Below are positions 9,507-22,510 of a stretch of 64,000 bases of DNA, in pieces. Each line of letters opens with the position of its first letter. The first letter of the stretch is position 1. Under the pieces are notes generated by a model that did not search any database, had not been told where the DNA came from, and saw nothing but the letters and a program-made list of their open reading frames with translations. The DNA is from Nigrospora sphaerica (lineage: Eukaryota > Ascomycota > Sordariomycetes > Amphisphaeriales > Apiosporaceae): positions 3,844,001 through 3,908,000 of the forward strand of contig JAGVVL010000013.1 in the NCBI GenBank assembly GCA_018287875.1, given 5' to 3'. A program made the translations under genes and the position numbers.

Positions 9507-11347
9507 CTAGATTGCTTTTCCTTGGCCCCCTTTAAGGTAACGAGAGTCCAGCCCTGGCCATCCGTATGGAACACCGCCCTCGACAGATGGCTCAGGCGTC
9601 ATTCTTGCTTCCAGCGCGAGTCCGGTTAAGGTCACTGGGCTTCTCCCTGCTGGAGGTTGCGACGCACCGTTGACACAGTACGCCACTCCAAGCTGCAAGT
9701 TGGAACAATCAGATTTGAGGTCCGGGTTCCAATATTGAAGCTGGCCAAACGAAATGTTGAAAAGATCCTGGACCTTTCCGCAGTAGTCGCCAGATTTAAT
9801 AACGTAATACCTTGGGGCGCGTTGTCAGCCTTGATGCATACAGAGAAAACTTGCACGATAGGGCAATAGGTTGCACAAAAAGTGCCCCGCGGTCGTAGGT
9901 TGGAAGTCTCAAAAACACAGAAACAGGACTTACTCGTAGCAGTTGGGGGTGGTTCCCGTGGGCGTAGCCGTCGGGGGGGCCACGATGACGGACGTGGTCG
10001 TGGCATTCCAGTTCTGCGTCGGCTGCACGCAGTAGTACACGCCGGCCAGAAGGTTTCCACAGGCGGCGTCGATGGACGGGTTGATGGCCAGGAAAAGATC
10101 GAGCGCGACGGTCTGGTTCAGGGCCACCAGCTGGCAGTAGTCAAAGGGGTGCACCTGGTAGTAGCGGCCGCAGTTCCGGGTGGTACCGGTGGCGACCGGG
10201 GCGTCTGTTGGCCGAGCCGCCGTGGCCGTCGCGTAATCGGCCGTACGTGTCGGGATCGTCCCCGGGATCGTCGAGTAGTCGGCAGCGCCGCCTGGCGGGC
10301 TCACGCAGATGGACTGGTCAGCGAGCAGGTTGGTGCAGAAGGCGTTGATGGCCGGGTTCCAGGCGACTAGGCGCTGGAAGTCGCTCCCGTGCGCCGCACC
10401 GATGCTGTCGCAGGTATCACCCGACTGCACTACGTACGTGGTACAGGCCATGGGCAGGCAGATGGTCGCTCCAGCCCACAGATTGGAGCAGTCGGGGAAG
10501 ATGCTGTTGATGGCCATGAGAGTCCCCGTGGAAACGCTTTTCTTCTGGGCAATCGTCTCGCAGTTGTCGCCGCCAACCACCGTGTATGTGGTCCCCGAGA
10601 GGCAGCCTTTGGCGCCGGATCCCGGGGCTGCGTAGCCACCGGGCGTGGTGACGTTAGTCTCAAGAGGTTGTACATCAACTGGATAGTTGAGACCGCACGT
10701 TTCCTGGATCGACTGCCAGACGCCAGCTAGATTGTCGTCATAGTTAGAGTACGGCGTGCCTTGGATCTGCCGGAAGAGCGAGACGACACAGTTGGAGCAG
10801 AGCTGCTGTTTGGGTAGCTCAGTCCCGTCCGTGTCCTTCGTGGAGCCGTTGAAGATGTCACTGATGATTTCGGCGCAGTACTGTCCGGTGATAGCATCTT
10901 TGAGGCACACCCGTGTCCAGGCCGACGTGGCTGCGTCAACCCAGTACGTGGCAGGAAAGCCGGGCAGGGGCTGCAGATCATTCTTACAGGCCGATACCAC
11001 GCTCGTGCGGTAACTCGCTAGGTCACTACCGCACGTCTTGTCGCAGAATCGGTCCTGGACTGTCAAGTTGCCCACCATACCGAAGAAGTCGTTCATCATC
11101 ATCTGCAAGAGAGACGGGTCGCAGCTGAGCGGTGCTTGCATTGCTGTGGCACATGGTTTCGACAGGTTCTGTGTCTGGCCCACGAAATCCGTATTGTTGA
11201 AAAAGAACTGCAGAGTGCCACAGCTAAGCCTTCTGTCCTCATCGGAGGTTGAGTAGGAGAACGAATACATACGCTATACGCAGTACACATGCGGCATTGT
11301 ACCAGCACGGCGAGCGTGGCAACAAGCCGACCCGGGTTAAAATGCAT
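9507..11347 (-). CDS. Secreted protein with four LysM modules
   Basis: Exon 1 starts at the ATG at 11347 and encodes a signal peptide (GRLVATLAVLVQCRMCTA). A short intron of about 47-55 bp follows; its exact splice sites are uncertain. The main exon runs to 9934. The last exon is 9507-9810, joined through a 123-bp intron (GTAAGT, CTGAC, AAG) that creates ...NCYE|YYVIKSGDYC. After a cysteine-rich N-terminal domain come LysM modules starting CLSGTTYTVVGGDNC, CTTYVVQSGDTC, CGRYYQVHPFDYC (degenerate) and CYEYYVIKSGDYC. LysM binds chitin or GlcNAc oligomers outside the cell. It is divergent from a GH18 chitinase across a 1.04-kb shared promoter, a common pairing for subgroup-C chitinases. Possible roles are protection of the fungal wall or handling of chitin fragments. 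Confidence 0.85.
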
Positions 11348-12390
11348 GGTATCGACAGGTAAAGATGCTAACTAGTGGTTATTGTTGCAACAGCTTCCTA
11401 TTTTCTGAAGATGCGAACAACCCTGTTTAAGTCAACCAACTCCTCCAAAGTTCCATGGACGTTTGCTTCCCCTTACAAAGGTTCCGAACCCTTTGCTTCG
11501 CTGCCTCGGCTGGAGAGGAGGACGGGTCTGCAATAACACACTATTCATGCAATGCAACTTCAGTAGGCTACCTTGACAGGCTTTGTTAAGACCACCATAA
11601 GCCGTCCCACACCGGTGTACTGTCAAGTGACCGCAAGATAACTAGATTCTGTAAAAGATGGGCTGCATAATATGCCAAATCTCATGATATCACACCAACC
11701 ACGAGCTGTCGGTCATTAGAGCTACTAGAAATGCGCACACTGACGAAGACATCGTGACGGCTAAACTTGAATCAATTTCTCCATCGGGGCAGATATCCGT
11801 CGCGTAATCGATATGAACGAATGACAATCATGCGATAGGCGCTTGGTGGTGATAGCGTCTTAAACGAGGGTTGCCGTATTCCTTCCTTCCTCTTTAGTGT
11901 GCCAATAAATTCATGCATGTCAGATCGGGCAATCATCTAAATTTGGTTAAGCGATAGCTAAGAGTTCAGCTGCCAGAGCACGTGCGGTACAAGAATAAGC
12001 TTAACGTAGCATCCTGATACCTCTGTCTGACTCGCTGGTGCGTTAGCTAATGCAGGGCCTTTGGAGACCTTCGCACGGGGTATGTACAACTCCCTTTCGC
12101 CTGGTACTCGGGGGCCGCAATTTGTGTCGCACTGTGGAGGCCGTCGGTCCCATAGCTTGCCATCCGCTGTAAGGCATGGATGCCGTTCTTCTCACTTCTC
12201 GGAGGAAAAAGTGCTGCAGATGCCGTGGTTGAACGAGCTAACCAATAGCGAAACCAGACACGGAGAAATAGGGTGCGCCATGGAAGTGATGGGTTGTTTA
12301 CTTATATCCAGGCGTCCTCGGCGGGCCAGTTGGTCGTTTCTGTCCGGTTCCTTGTACATGTGCAGTCCTGCTGCCTGCTTGTTGCTTAAG
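11348..12390. promoter_or_regulatory. Shared divergent promoter region of the LysM and chitinase genes
   Basis: 1,043 bp between two divergent start codons. No gene is supported inside. The arrangement suggests, but does not prove, co-regulation. I could not identify specific regulator sites with confidence. Confidence 0.5.
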
Positions 12391-15300
12391 ATGCATGCCT
12401 GTCAACTTGTTATTTGGGTTTTTGCCGTGATTGTTGGAGTGTGTACAGCGATCGACACACCAGCAGCAGATCCTTTTACTTGGTGTGTGAACCTCTAGCT
12501 TCAATGACACGGGCTGCTCCCACCAAGATGCTAAGGACCTTACCACTTACTGACCAGTACAGCTCTGCTGATCGCCCATGCAAGCTTGGCTGTTGCAGCA
12601 AGACGGGTGTCTGCGGTCTAGGCCCCAAGTTCTGTGGTGCTGATGTTTGCCAGTCGAGCTGTGATGCGAAAAGCGACTGTGATCCTGGATGGGGGGCACA
12701 ATGGTCAGCTCAGAAGAATTGTCCGCTGAATGTGTGCTGCAGGTGAGTATACGTTTTATGCTATCCTACAGTCACAAAGTTACTGTTTGCCGTCGGAGGC
12801 TAAGTACGGAATAGCCAGTTCGGATTCTGCGGTACGACCAAGGACTTCTGCGGAGACGAGAAAGTTCCGCAGCCATCCTGCGATGGCAACAGTGCTAGTC
12901 AGCGTGTCATAGGCTACTATGAAGGGTGGTCCAGTACTAGAGCCTGTCGAGGAAGTATGTGCACCCGCGCCTTTGCTAGAGTTCCGTGTTCTCTCCAGAG
13001 ACATAGTCTGATTGCTTCGCGACGACACAGTGCTTCCCGAAGATATTCTGGTTACCCAGTACACCCATCTCAACTACGCCTTCGCCTTCATCGACCCAAC
13101 GACGTTTGCCGTGGCGCCCATGGCGGAGCTCGACAGACAACTTTGGCCACGATTCACAGCCCTCAAGAAGCAGAGTCCGGGTCTCCAGACATGGGTAGGC
13201 CGGTTCCCTCCCCAGAGAAAGAGGAACACTGGACTGACGAGAGTGCCGTAAAGATATCCATTGGGGGCTGGAGCATGAATGACCCGGACCAACCTACTGC
13301 CAAGACATTCTCCCAGCTCGCGGCCTCGGCAGAAAACCAGGCCAAGTTTTTCCGATCGCTGGTCAACTTCATGTCCACTTACGGCTTTGATGGCGTAGAC
13401 ATTGACTGGGAGTATCCGGGAGCACCAGAGCGTTCCGGACAAGCCGCCGACTACAAGAACTACGTTTCGTTCCTGAAGAACCTGAGAAATGCCCTGGGCC
13501 AAGGGGGTCACAAATACGGGCTGACGCTCACGTTGCCGTCATCCTACTGGTACATGCAGAATTTCGATATCAAAGGCCTCGAGGAGGTGGTCGATTGGTT
13601 CAATATGATGACGTACGACATCCACGGTACCTGGGACTCAACCAATCCCTACATTGGACCCTACGTCAACGCCCACACGAACTTGACCGAGATCCAACAG
13701 ACGATGGATCTGTTGTGGCGCAACAAGATTGACCCCGGAAAAGTCGTGTTCGGAACGGGGTTTTACGGCCGCAGCTTCACACTCAGCGACCCCTCGTGCC
13801 AAAAAGCAGGTTGCCCCTTCAGTGCCGGAGGTCGCCCGGGGCCATGCACGGCATCTGCGGGCACGCTCTCGTACGCCGAGATCCAGGAGATCGTCGACGG
13901 CGGCGGCGCCAAGGTGGTCGAGGACAAAGACGCCGCCGTGGCTATTGTGACGTGGGACAAGGACCAGTGGGTGTCGTACGACAACACCAACACGCTCAAG
14001 GCGAAGATGGACTACGCCAACAAGAAGTGTCTGGGCGGGGTCATGGTCTGGGCCGCCTCAACCGACGACGCTTCTGGGAACGCGATCCTGGCGCTCAACA
14101 ACGCCGCCGGACGGCCCAACCTCGCCCAGGCGGCCTTGTCCCTGTGGCCGTCCACGCCCGTCGGACAGTGCGTCTGGGGCGAGTGCGACCAGGACTGTCC
14201 TACCGGCTACTCGGCCGCCAAGGGATCGGGCGGCAAGACTTCGGGTTCTGCCGGCATCTTCAACGGCTGCAAGGACGGCAAGAGCCGGTACTACTGCTGT
14301 CCCACCGGTTCGGACCCAAAGTGCACCTGGGAGGGCTCGGCGCCCTTCTGCGGCTCGGGCTGGTGCGGTGACAACCGCGTCGAAGTCACGACGGACACGT
14401 CGGGCGGCGGCCACTCGTGTTGGACCGGCCACAAGTCCCTGTGCTGTGACAAGGCCAAGGGGAACAGCGACATTAACAAATGCAAGTGGTTTGGAGCGGC
14501 GCCCTTCTGCACCACGGCCTCGGCTCTCTCGTTGGGGAGCAGCGCCGCTTTCTGGACGTCGGCCGACTGCGACTCGGGACACCCCGTCAAGGTCACGACG
14601 GGCAAGCAGGGCAGCGGTGGCGAGCAGCCCTGTCTCTATAATGGCGGCTGGAAGTCCTTCTGCTGCTCCAAGCCCAGCCCGTACGATGCCTCTCAATGCA
14701 AGTGGTACCAGGGGAGGTCGTCCTCATGGTCGGAATGGGGAAAGTCTCTCCTTTTCCAGGGCCCGCTGGGCTTTGTGTACAGCGGTGCCTCCAAACTGAT
14801 CGGTGAGGACTGTAAGGGCGAGTGCCCCGTGGGCCAGGTCCCCATCGCCACGTGAGCCCCCCTTATCCTCTACTTTCCTCGCTACTATATCTTTAGCAGC
14901 CCGGCTGGCGGCGTTGAGATGGACAACAATACTGATACGCTTATTGTACAGAGACGGGACCAACTGCCAGCCAGGAACGTATTCGTACTTTTGCTGCCCG
15001 AATCCCAACGCCCCCCAGGTAAGTACTGTACACCAGCGCACCGCAGCGAAGGTGCGAGAACTGACACGGTGATTCACAGCTCCCTGCTCCCGGAGACGCC
15101 CAATGCGCGGCGCCCGCCAAGGTCCCGGGCCAGAACTCGAGCCCTGACCCCGACGGGGCGGCGGACGGTATTTTTGCCGAATCCAACGCCTACGATGGCG
15201 ACTGTACCGCGGGGTACTCGACTGCACAGCTTTTAGGTCTCGCGACGCGGGATATAGACGCTTTCCTGAACGAGACAGACGTCGAACTCGAAATCTTCCA

Positions 15301-16596
15301 AGACCTCCAGCTCAGGGCACTCCTCGAGAAGAGGACACGGGCTGCTGGCGGCCTGAAGTTCTGCCTTAACCAGACCCCCGCGACCAACCTTGTCCCGCAG
15401 ACATATTCGGGCTACAGAACCGTGGCCGGTCTGGCGAACAAGGGATGGATCACGATTGGGAAGCCACTCGTCTGCGGCGCCATCGGGGTTGTAGTCAAGG
15501 CGGCGAGAGACCTGACGGTCGACTACGTGACGGAGCACGTGTTCGAAAAGCAGTCCCTCCGCAACATCCTGCAGTTCATGGCCGACGGCAAGCTCCCCAA
15601 TGGCGGTACGCTGTCCACCGGCCCCATGCCGCAGGGCGTCATGGCCGCCCAAGGCTTGTTCTTCAGCGCCTGGCCTGCGGGGGCGGCGGCCGGCTACGGA
15701 GCCACGCCAATGGACACGGCATTCGGGACCCTGGGCCACACGGCAAATGCCGGGGCCCCCCTAAATGCAGACAATTTGCAGGTTGTCGATGCGGGCCTCA
15801 ATGCTATCAAAGCCTCGGTATGTCCCAGCCTATCGCCGCATTCCGCCTCCCCTCCCGAGCCATTCCCGCAAGTACATATCCTTTCGGGGGGTCGGGACTT
15901 CGCTCGAGAGTTGGACGCTACCGCGACAAAAACATGCCCCAATTCCGCGTGGGTTTCCCATGTTCATCTGACTGACTGTGCTGCACAGATCTCGGCGTAC
16001 GAGAACTACGGTAGCCAGTGGAATACCTATGGAGAGAAACAGAAGGTGGCGTTTTTGTCGGACGTGATTGAGTGAGTCGGACCCAATTCCCCTCCGACTT
16101 TAACCATTTTTGTCGAAAAGACGAGAAGCTTAAACGGGCCGGACTAACACGGCCTCGTGTGCTTCATCAGCACGTTCCAGTACATGCAGCTGGCACGGAC
16201 GACGGGCTCCTATAACGCGGCCTACAAAGCACTGAAATCGTTCTGGAACTTGTTCGCGACGGCGGCAAGTCTCGCTGGCTATCCGCAATTTGATTACGTC
16301 AAGGGTTCGTTGCGTCTTCTACGTGCCATGGAGATAGTAATCATAGATACTAACGCGCGCCCCCACGCATCACAGCCTTCACCGAGGTTGTCGACGCAGA
16401 CCTGGCGCACCAAGTCTCGACGGCGGCAACGCGGTTCAAGGCGCTCCTCGACGACGCCGTTGACGTTTGGGACGACAACAAGACGAAGCTGAAATTTACG
16501 GCATCCGAGGTCAAGGAGAACCAGGACGCCTTGAAAGACTTTGCCGCCAAAGCTGCGACGTACATCAGCTACAACACAGCCGACATGACCAAATAA
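12391..16596 (+). CDS. Secreted GH18 chitinase, subgroup C (killer-toxin-like), with ChtBD1 domain
   Basis: Ten exons, all phases consistent, give 1,138 aa: 12391-12482, 12563-12742, 12815-12954, 13031-13194, 13254-14851, 14952-15018, 15080-15817, 15989-16071, 16171-16304 and 16376-16596. A signal peptide (VIWVFAVIVGVCTA) leads into a hevein-type chitin-binding domain (CSADRPCKLGCC, CGLGPKFCG). The GH18 barrel follows, with the catalytic DGVDIDWEYPG near 13388 and a WFNMMTYDIHG strand. After it comes a Cys-rich tail with repeated WxGxAPFC-type units, then a long C-terminal region without known motif. Family members degrade chitin, and this subgroup is related to the chitinase subunit of yeast killer toxins. 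Unlike many relatives it has no LysM of its own; those modules lie in the divergent neighbour. Confidence 0.92.
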
Positions 16597-17128
16597 CGGG
16601 ACATGGAGTGGTGGCCCTGTGAGGCCTATGTTTGGAACGTTTAGATAGTAGCACCTTATTGATACATGATGCATCTACGAGTGCCCAATCAGCCTATTCG
16701 CAGCTGCCTGAAAGCGAGATGAGTTGTCACACGCCACGCACGGAGCCGGGGTATTACATACCTCAGGCTCGTCGCCACAGTGCGAAGAGCGTAAGCCAGC
16801 GAAGCCGCAATCGTAAACCCACGCATGGAATGTGTTTCTCCACGAAGGGCACGACACGACCCCCCCAGCCTGGAATCTAGCGGCTGAGGTGCAGCTCAGG
16901 TGATCCCAGTCGTCCCGATGCAGCCCCTGTAAGAGCTACTACAATCGGCACTTCCATCTCGCCTGCCCCTAGCAGACGGGTACGTACAGGTACATAGGGA
17001 CCCCTCTTTTTAAACAGCAAGCGCATCCACCACACGGCCGGGTCCAACGTTCCGACACACACACATACACACACACGTCGTCTTGACCACAAACGCCCGC
17101 CAGACCAACAGCCGCTCATTCAGGAGAA
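16597..17128. other. Intergenic region with a CA microsatellite
   Basis: About 530 bp between two plus-strand genes. It holds a (CA)n-like run at about 17056-17077 just upstream of the next start codon. No gene. Confidence 0.6.
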
Positions 17129-18117
17129 ATGGCACAGCAGGGCCCAGCGTACTGGCCCGCCGGTTGGGACCGTGAGCGGTTTCTGAACTCGGAGGCCACG
17201 GGCGAGCTCGACCAGCTGTCGGGCGACGAGGTCTCCGCCATCCGCGAAGGCCTGATCGCCGAGGCGGGCGAGCTGGCCTTCCACGAGATGCTGGCCGAGA
17301 TGGGCCGGCGGAAGGCGGCGTCGGGGCCGCCGCGCGGCCCCGCGCAGGCGCCCGAGCCGCCCTTCATGGAGACGATGCGGCTCCACGAGCAACGCACGCG
17401 CGAGCGCTGGGACCCGTGGGGCTTCGTCGTCTACAGGAGCCCCGAGATCACCGACGCCGCCGCCTGGGAAGCCTGCCAGCGGCGGCTCGCGCGTCTCGTC
17501 GACGAATCCCTCGCGCCGTACCGCGGCTTTCCCGGCTTGGAGGAGGCGCTGGCGCGGTTGCAGTTCCGGTGGATCGACCACGGCGATGAGGCCGATGCGA
17601 GTGCGGCGTCGGTCGCCCGGTAAGTCGGAAGATCCCACGCCAAGTCCCGTTTCTGGCATCCTCGCTTAATCGTCGCTCATCATGACCTCCTCTGCTGCGG
17701 TTTAGAGCTGCCCTGCGCGATCACACATTAACGACGGGCGCCATTTCGCTATGGCCTACGACGCCGAGCCCGGGCCTCAACCACAGCCTCTGTCTCTACG
17801 TCACGCCCGCGTCCATGCGTTCGATCCTCAATGCGTCGCCCCCGGACTCGGCGGTGCCTCTGGACCAGCGAAAGGAGATGCCGTTTGTGGTGGCCGTTTC
17901 GGCGCAGGCGGCCGCCGGCCCGCGAGAGGTACGGGAAGACGGAGACGAAAGCAACTGGCGGGGTTTCTTCAATGTTGCCGTCGAGGTCCTGCTTACAGCA
18001 CTTTTCCCCGCTGTGGCGGACGACAAGCTGGAGCCTTTCGAGATAGGTGGCCACGTGAGGGGTGAAGACATTTGGTGTGACCACACGCGATGGGGTGTGT
18101 ACAGGTGCAGTACTTAA
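17129..18117 (+). CDS. Unrecognised two-exon protein
   Basis: Exons 17129-17619 and 17706-18117 join in phase (GTAAGT donor, TTTAG acceptor) into 300 aa. The start MAQQGPAYWPAGWDRERF lies in good context. The N-terminal half is acidic, helical and alanine-rich (ELDQLSGDEVSAIREG). The second exon has a hydrophobic core (LNHSLCLYVTPASMRSIL, MPFVVAVSAQ). I see no signal peptide, membrane segment or catalytic motif, and do not recognise the family. The in-phase junction and codon-like composition on both sides support a real gene. The 3' end could contain a further intron, since the last residues (GVYRCST) are weak. It converges on the HMG-CoA synthase gene. Confidence 0.65.
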
Positions 18118-18359
18118 GCTTACTTCCGTAGAGCTTGGCTCCGCGCTCCTCAGTTTCTTCATCGATACCGTCGTGCAAGCTGAATGTTGTGCAACCGTTT
18201 CCACGGTCCTCAAGGTTTTTGGTTTTTCAGCCCACCTTTCAGTGACGATGCCGATTAACTATTCCACCTATGATTTCATGTTTCTGCTGGACCACATGCA
18301 TTCCATACGCATCCAACCATGACCGCACACAACAGCATCTCCGTGACTCCCGAGTTTGC

Positions 18360-20014
18360 CTACTTCTTTTGAACATAGGTCCTCCGATACGTTTCGTCAA
18401 TGCTTTCCACATAGTAAGTACCGGGAGAGAGGATGTCGATATCCCCCACTGGCTTGTAGCTGTTTCTCCCGTATGCCTCCAAGCGCATAGCACATGCCTG
18501 ATGCTCCCGAGTTAGTCTGATGCTGTCGACCTGCTGTTCTTTGTCGGATCTTACCTCTTCATATTCCTTGGGGTCGGCGATATGTCGTCGCGCCAGACGG
18601 CCCATCACGTCAATCTTGTGCACCATATGCGTGAGATCGCCGGTGACGCGCATCCCAAAAAGAGTGCTGGCAGCGCCACTTCCGTACTAAGGAGGTCCAG
18701 CCCGTATCAGTTTATCATTCGTAGCTTCCGATTATAGCCGTACACGGGGAATCGAAGCGGGGGAGCACAACTTACGCTAAACAAGCCGATGGTTTTCCCT
18801 CGGGCGGCGGAGAGGTCGATGTTGCTGATCAAGCTGATCAAGGAGCAGTAGACGCTGGCGGTGTACATATTGCCGCACTTGGACGGGGCGCGGATGCACG
18901 GCTCGACGCGCTCCTCGAACTGCTTCTTGGTCAAAGACACGAGCGCCTTTTCGAGCGCCTTGCTCTTGATGGACTCGGCGGGGCCCAGCGTGCGGAGGTC
19001 CTCGGGAATTCCTTCCCAGCTGGCGCCGTCGGACGCGCGTAGGCAGTCGTTGTACTTCAGCCGGCCGTACGACTTGCTTACCAGCTTGCAGTTGGGCGTG
19101 TGGAAGGCCATGTAGTCGAAGAGGTCCAACACTTTGGCCGGTACGCCCGAACCGTCGGCGTCGCCGCGGCCGTCGGACGCGCGCCGGGACGCGCCGAGGC
19201 GGTGCAGCAGGTCGCGGTGGCAGCCGTCGAGGGCGCCGAGGTAGCACTCAATGGACTCGTGGCCGTTGACGATGGGGAACTCGACCTTGGGGTTCGGCTT
19301 GTAAAAGTCGAACGTGTTGGTCATGTAGACGCCGCGCAGCCGGGGCTCGAGGGCGAGGGCGGCGTGCGGCCCGACCAGCATGGCGACGCAGCCGGCGCCG
19401 CCCGTCGGCCGCGAGGCCGGCTGGTCGTACAGGGCAATGTCCGAGGCCACGACGATGGCGTCGCGGCCGTCCCACGCGCGCGACTCGACCCAGTTGACGG
19501 CGTTGAACAGCGCGTTGGTGCCGCCGTAGCACGCGTGCACCGTGTCGACGCCCTCGAGGCTCGTGTTTCCCGACGGCTCGAACAGCGTCGTGAGAACCGA
19601 TTTGACCGACTTGGCCTTGTCGATGGGGGACTCGGTCCCGACTTCCAGCCGGCCGATCGACCGGGGGTCAATGTCATACTTGCGTAGCAAGGAGGACACC
19701 GCCGTTAGTGCGAGAGAGCAGACGTCTAGAGCAATGAGTCAGTTGATGGTGCTTCTCTTCTCTCGGCAACCCGTCATGGTCCGGGTCGCGAGCAAAGACG
19801 ACACTCACCCTCTCTGTCGGTGCAAAAGTTCATATACTCTAATCCTAGGCCAATCGTGTACTTTCCCGCCGAAACCCCCTGGTGCTCCTCAAACTTCGAT
19901 TGGTCGAGGCACTGTCTCGATTAGCGGAACGTCGGCCGACGGACTGGGCGACATTACCTGGGCCGGGACATAGATCTCCATGGCCTTGATGCCGACATTC
20001 TCTGGGTACGCCAT
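18360..20014 (-). CDS. Hydroxymethylglutaryl-CoA synthase
   Basis: Five exons, 19958-20014, 19809-19911, 18776-19725, 18555-18686 and 18360-18497, join in phase to 459 aa, the normal HMGS length. The enzyme condenses acetyl-CoA and acetoacetyl-CoA to HMG-CoA, the step before HMG-CoA reductase in the mevalonate (sterol/isoprenoid) pathway. Family landmarks are NVGIKAMEIYVPAQ, GVSAGKYTIGLGLEYM, VGTESPIDKAKSVK, the catalytic Cys in VHACYGGTNALFNAVNW, the catalytic His in DYMAFHTPNCKLV, and a C-terminal PGTYYVESIDETYRRTY. The 57-bp last intron keeps frame and has a perfect CTAAC branch site, so it could be missed. There is an unusual Ser/Gly/Asp-rich insert (RRASDGRGDADGSG). An upstream in-frame ATG at 20077 would add 21 residues and is less likely. 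Confidence 0.93.
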
Positions 20015-21565
20015 CGTGTTAGTGGTCTGCGGCTTGATGAGGCGTGTTTTCTCGAAGGCTAATGACAACCACTGCACATGGCAAGGACGAGAGAGGACTG
20101 ACGAGCGAATGAAATGTATACCTGCGCTGGTGGCTGGGGCCGCCGGGCATCTGAGACGCAGGGGTTGTAACTGCTGCCTATGAGATGCATGTTGCGTTTA
20201 GCGGGCCCATCGGATCACAACTCCGGGTGGCTTATCCCATGGTTGAGCCAATGAGCCTCGAGATTCGGAATACTAGCCGGCCCCACCTTAAGCTTTAGTG
20301 GAACCCCAGAACCCTTCACAATTTGCTAACCGAAGACTTGGGTTAGCAAAGCAAAAGTACCTCCCGACCTGAATATCTAAGAGGAGTACATGTGCCGCTG
20401 CTCATAGGCCTGCCTACAAGGTCGTATCGAAAAAATACTCTCCGCTCGTCCTGCCTTGAAAGGGGGGCAGACCGCGTCACCACGCCTGCGCAGTTCCTGC
20501 TCAGCCACCCCTTCAAATTAACCATCGAGGGGGCGTCATCCCCATTCGTATTCTGGACATCACATGTCCTCAATCTAGGGGTTTTGGCCTACGTTCTGTT
20601 AGGCTCTTGCCAGCAATTTCCCTCCGTCAATTCTCCATTGCGGCGTAAGTTTTCATGTACACTGTACGTAAATGGGGCCTCATTTTCAAAGAATCATAAT
20701 TTGGAGCCCTAAATACCGTGGCCATGTCCTTGCATAGCTGCTTCCTGCAACCTGTTTACTGAAGTACCTAACAGCAACACCCAGTATCCTACCCTCTACA
20801 ATGGAATCGGCCCGCTCGGGGCCATCGAGCACCGCTGCCATGAGAGCTTCCGGGCAAGCCCAGATTGTCACAACGAAACAAGAGAGAAGGGAAAATAAGC
20901 ACCATCCCTCATCGTTATCATCGTCTTCATCCTTTTCCTTGTAGTCATCCGCGAAAATTAGCTTCTTGCCGGAAAACAGCCTCGAACGTGTCTGAGTAGA
21001 TAATACACATACAACTCCCCGCTGTCGGGAGGGTGGGACAAAACCGTCACTGTCCTTCCCAATACGGCTTTCTTTGGGGCGTTGCTTGTCGGCCGTAAAA
21101 TTAATCACGCTTAATCACGCTGTTCATCGACCAAGGCGTTGTCCGCGCCGCCGCCTCGGAATCTCGTGATGTACTTTCCGAAGTCGTCTGCCGTCTCTGC
21201 AGTCTTAGAGAAGTTGTGACAGGCAAGTTTGACGGTCGCCAGGCTCTCCCTGCCACACTTTAAAGCTTGTTCTAATGCAATTCCTGTATTTCCACTCTCT
21301 CTAGGGCCGTCGTGTTTCCCGTGGCGACGATGGGAGAAAATGTATACGAATTTATGGGGCGTTCAAGTGCTCCCGTCGCCCACGAGGCTTTCGTGGTGAG
21401 TCCGCAAAAAGTCGGGAAGGGCCTCCTCGTTGAGAAATTTCTTGATATCGGACTGTTTCATTGTGCTTCTTGATGCATGTAAGAAGGTTTCCCCAGTTTC
21501 TCTCGGTAGCAGCCCGTCTGATACGTCATATCGAGATGTGATGTGGACTCTACTTTTAAAAGCCT
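20015..21565. other. Gene-free stretch between HMG-CoA synthase and transposon B
   Basis: About 1.55 kb containing the HMGS promoter. Open frames are short and without motifs. Composition becomes AT-rich toward the transposon. No gene is supported. Confidence 0.45.
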
Positions 21566-22510
21566 TAACGTAGATGTCATACGAGTTGCGCAGTTATACG
21601 AGTTGCGCACCTCCTAGCACATCCGCGACGAATCCATCAATTACTTGACCATAACGCCTTAAATCAATTCAAACTACTTAGAATCGGACTCTGCAGACGT
21701 TTTTACATCTATTTTATATGTGCGCGCATTGTGTCCGGTGTTTCCGCAGATGCTACACTGCTGCGCGCGCAGCTCTGACCTCGTTACGTGACCACTCCTT
21801 TTACGCGCTTCCTCTTTTAACTGCGTATCCACGTCCTTTTGATTTAAAAGGTCTTGGGCCTAGCCAATCTCAAGTGTTCCTCCTTCCTATAGACGTTTTT
21901 TTTTAGCCTTACGACGTTTTACGAGGCTAGTATTCGCCTCTCGAAACGTCTTAACCTCGGCCTGTAAGAGGGCGACCTCGTGCATCATCGCTATCGCACC
22001 CTTCGTAAATTGGTCCACTGCTGATAAAATCGGTGTCGGAGAGCTTCCTTGATGCTGACGGACTCGATTTTTAATATAATCGGTCTGCGAAGTAGCTTGC
22101 GTTAGGTTGTGTGGCGTTTGTGAGGCCTACGGGATGGCCGCTGGCGGGAGGCTGCTAGACGGCGAAGGCGTCGATAACTTCACGTCGAGCTTCGAGATAA
22201 CCTTTTCCGGGTTATAAGGGACTAAACCAGCCCTACGGAACCCAGCTTTAATATTATCGGGTATAAAAACCTTTAAAAATGCGGCTTAGAAAGCGATAAG
22301 GAACTCGGCCTTAGTAATATAGTTAACGAGTGACTTTATAAAGGTTTCGATTTCGCGACTGTACGCCCACTTTAATAGACTAAAATACCCTACGTTAAGT
22401 GGCTAAAGTAGATGCGATAAGTGCGGAGGTATAGAGACTATAATAATGTTCTTTTCTTTGCAGAAAGCCTGGAATTTAGCTAAAATATAGCTCTTATGCC
22501 TATCGATTAC

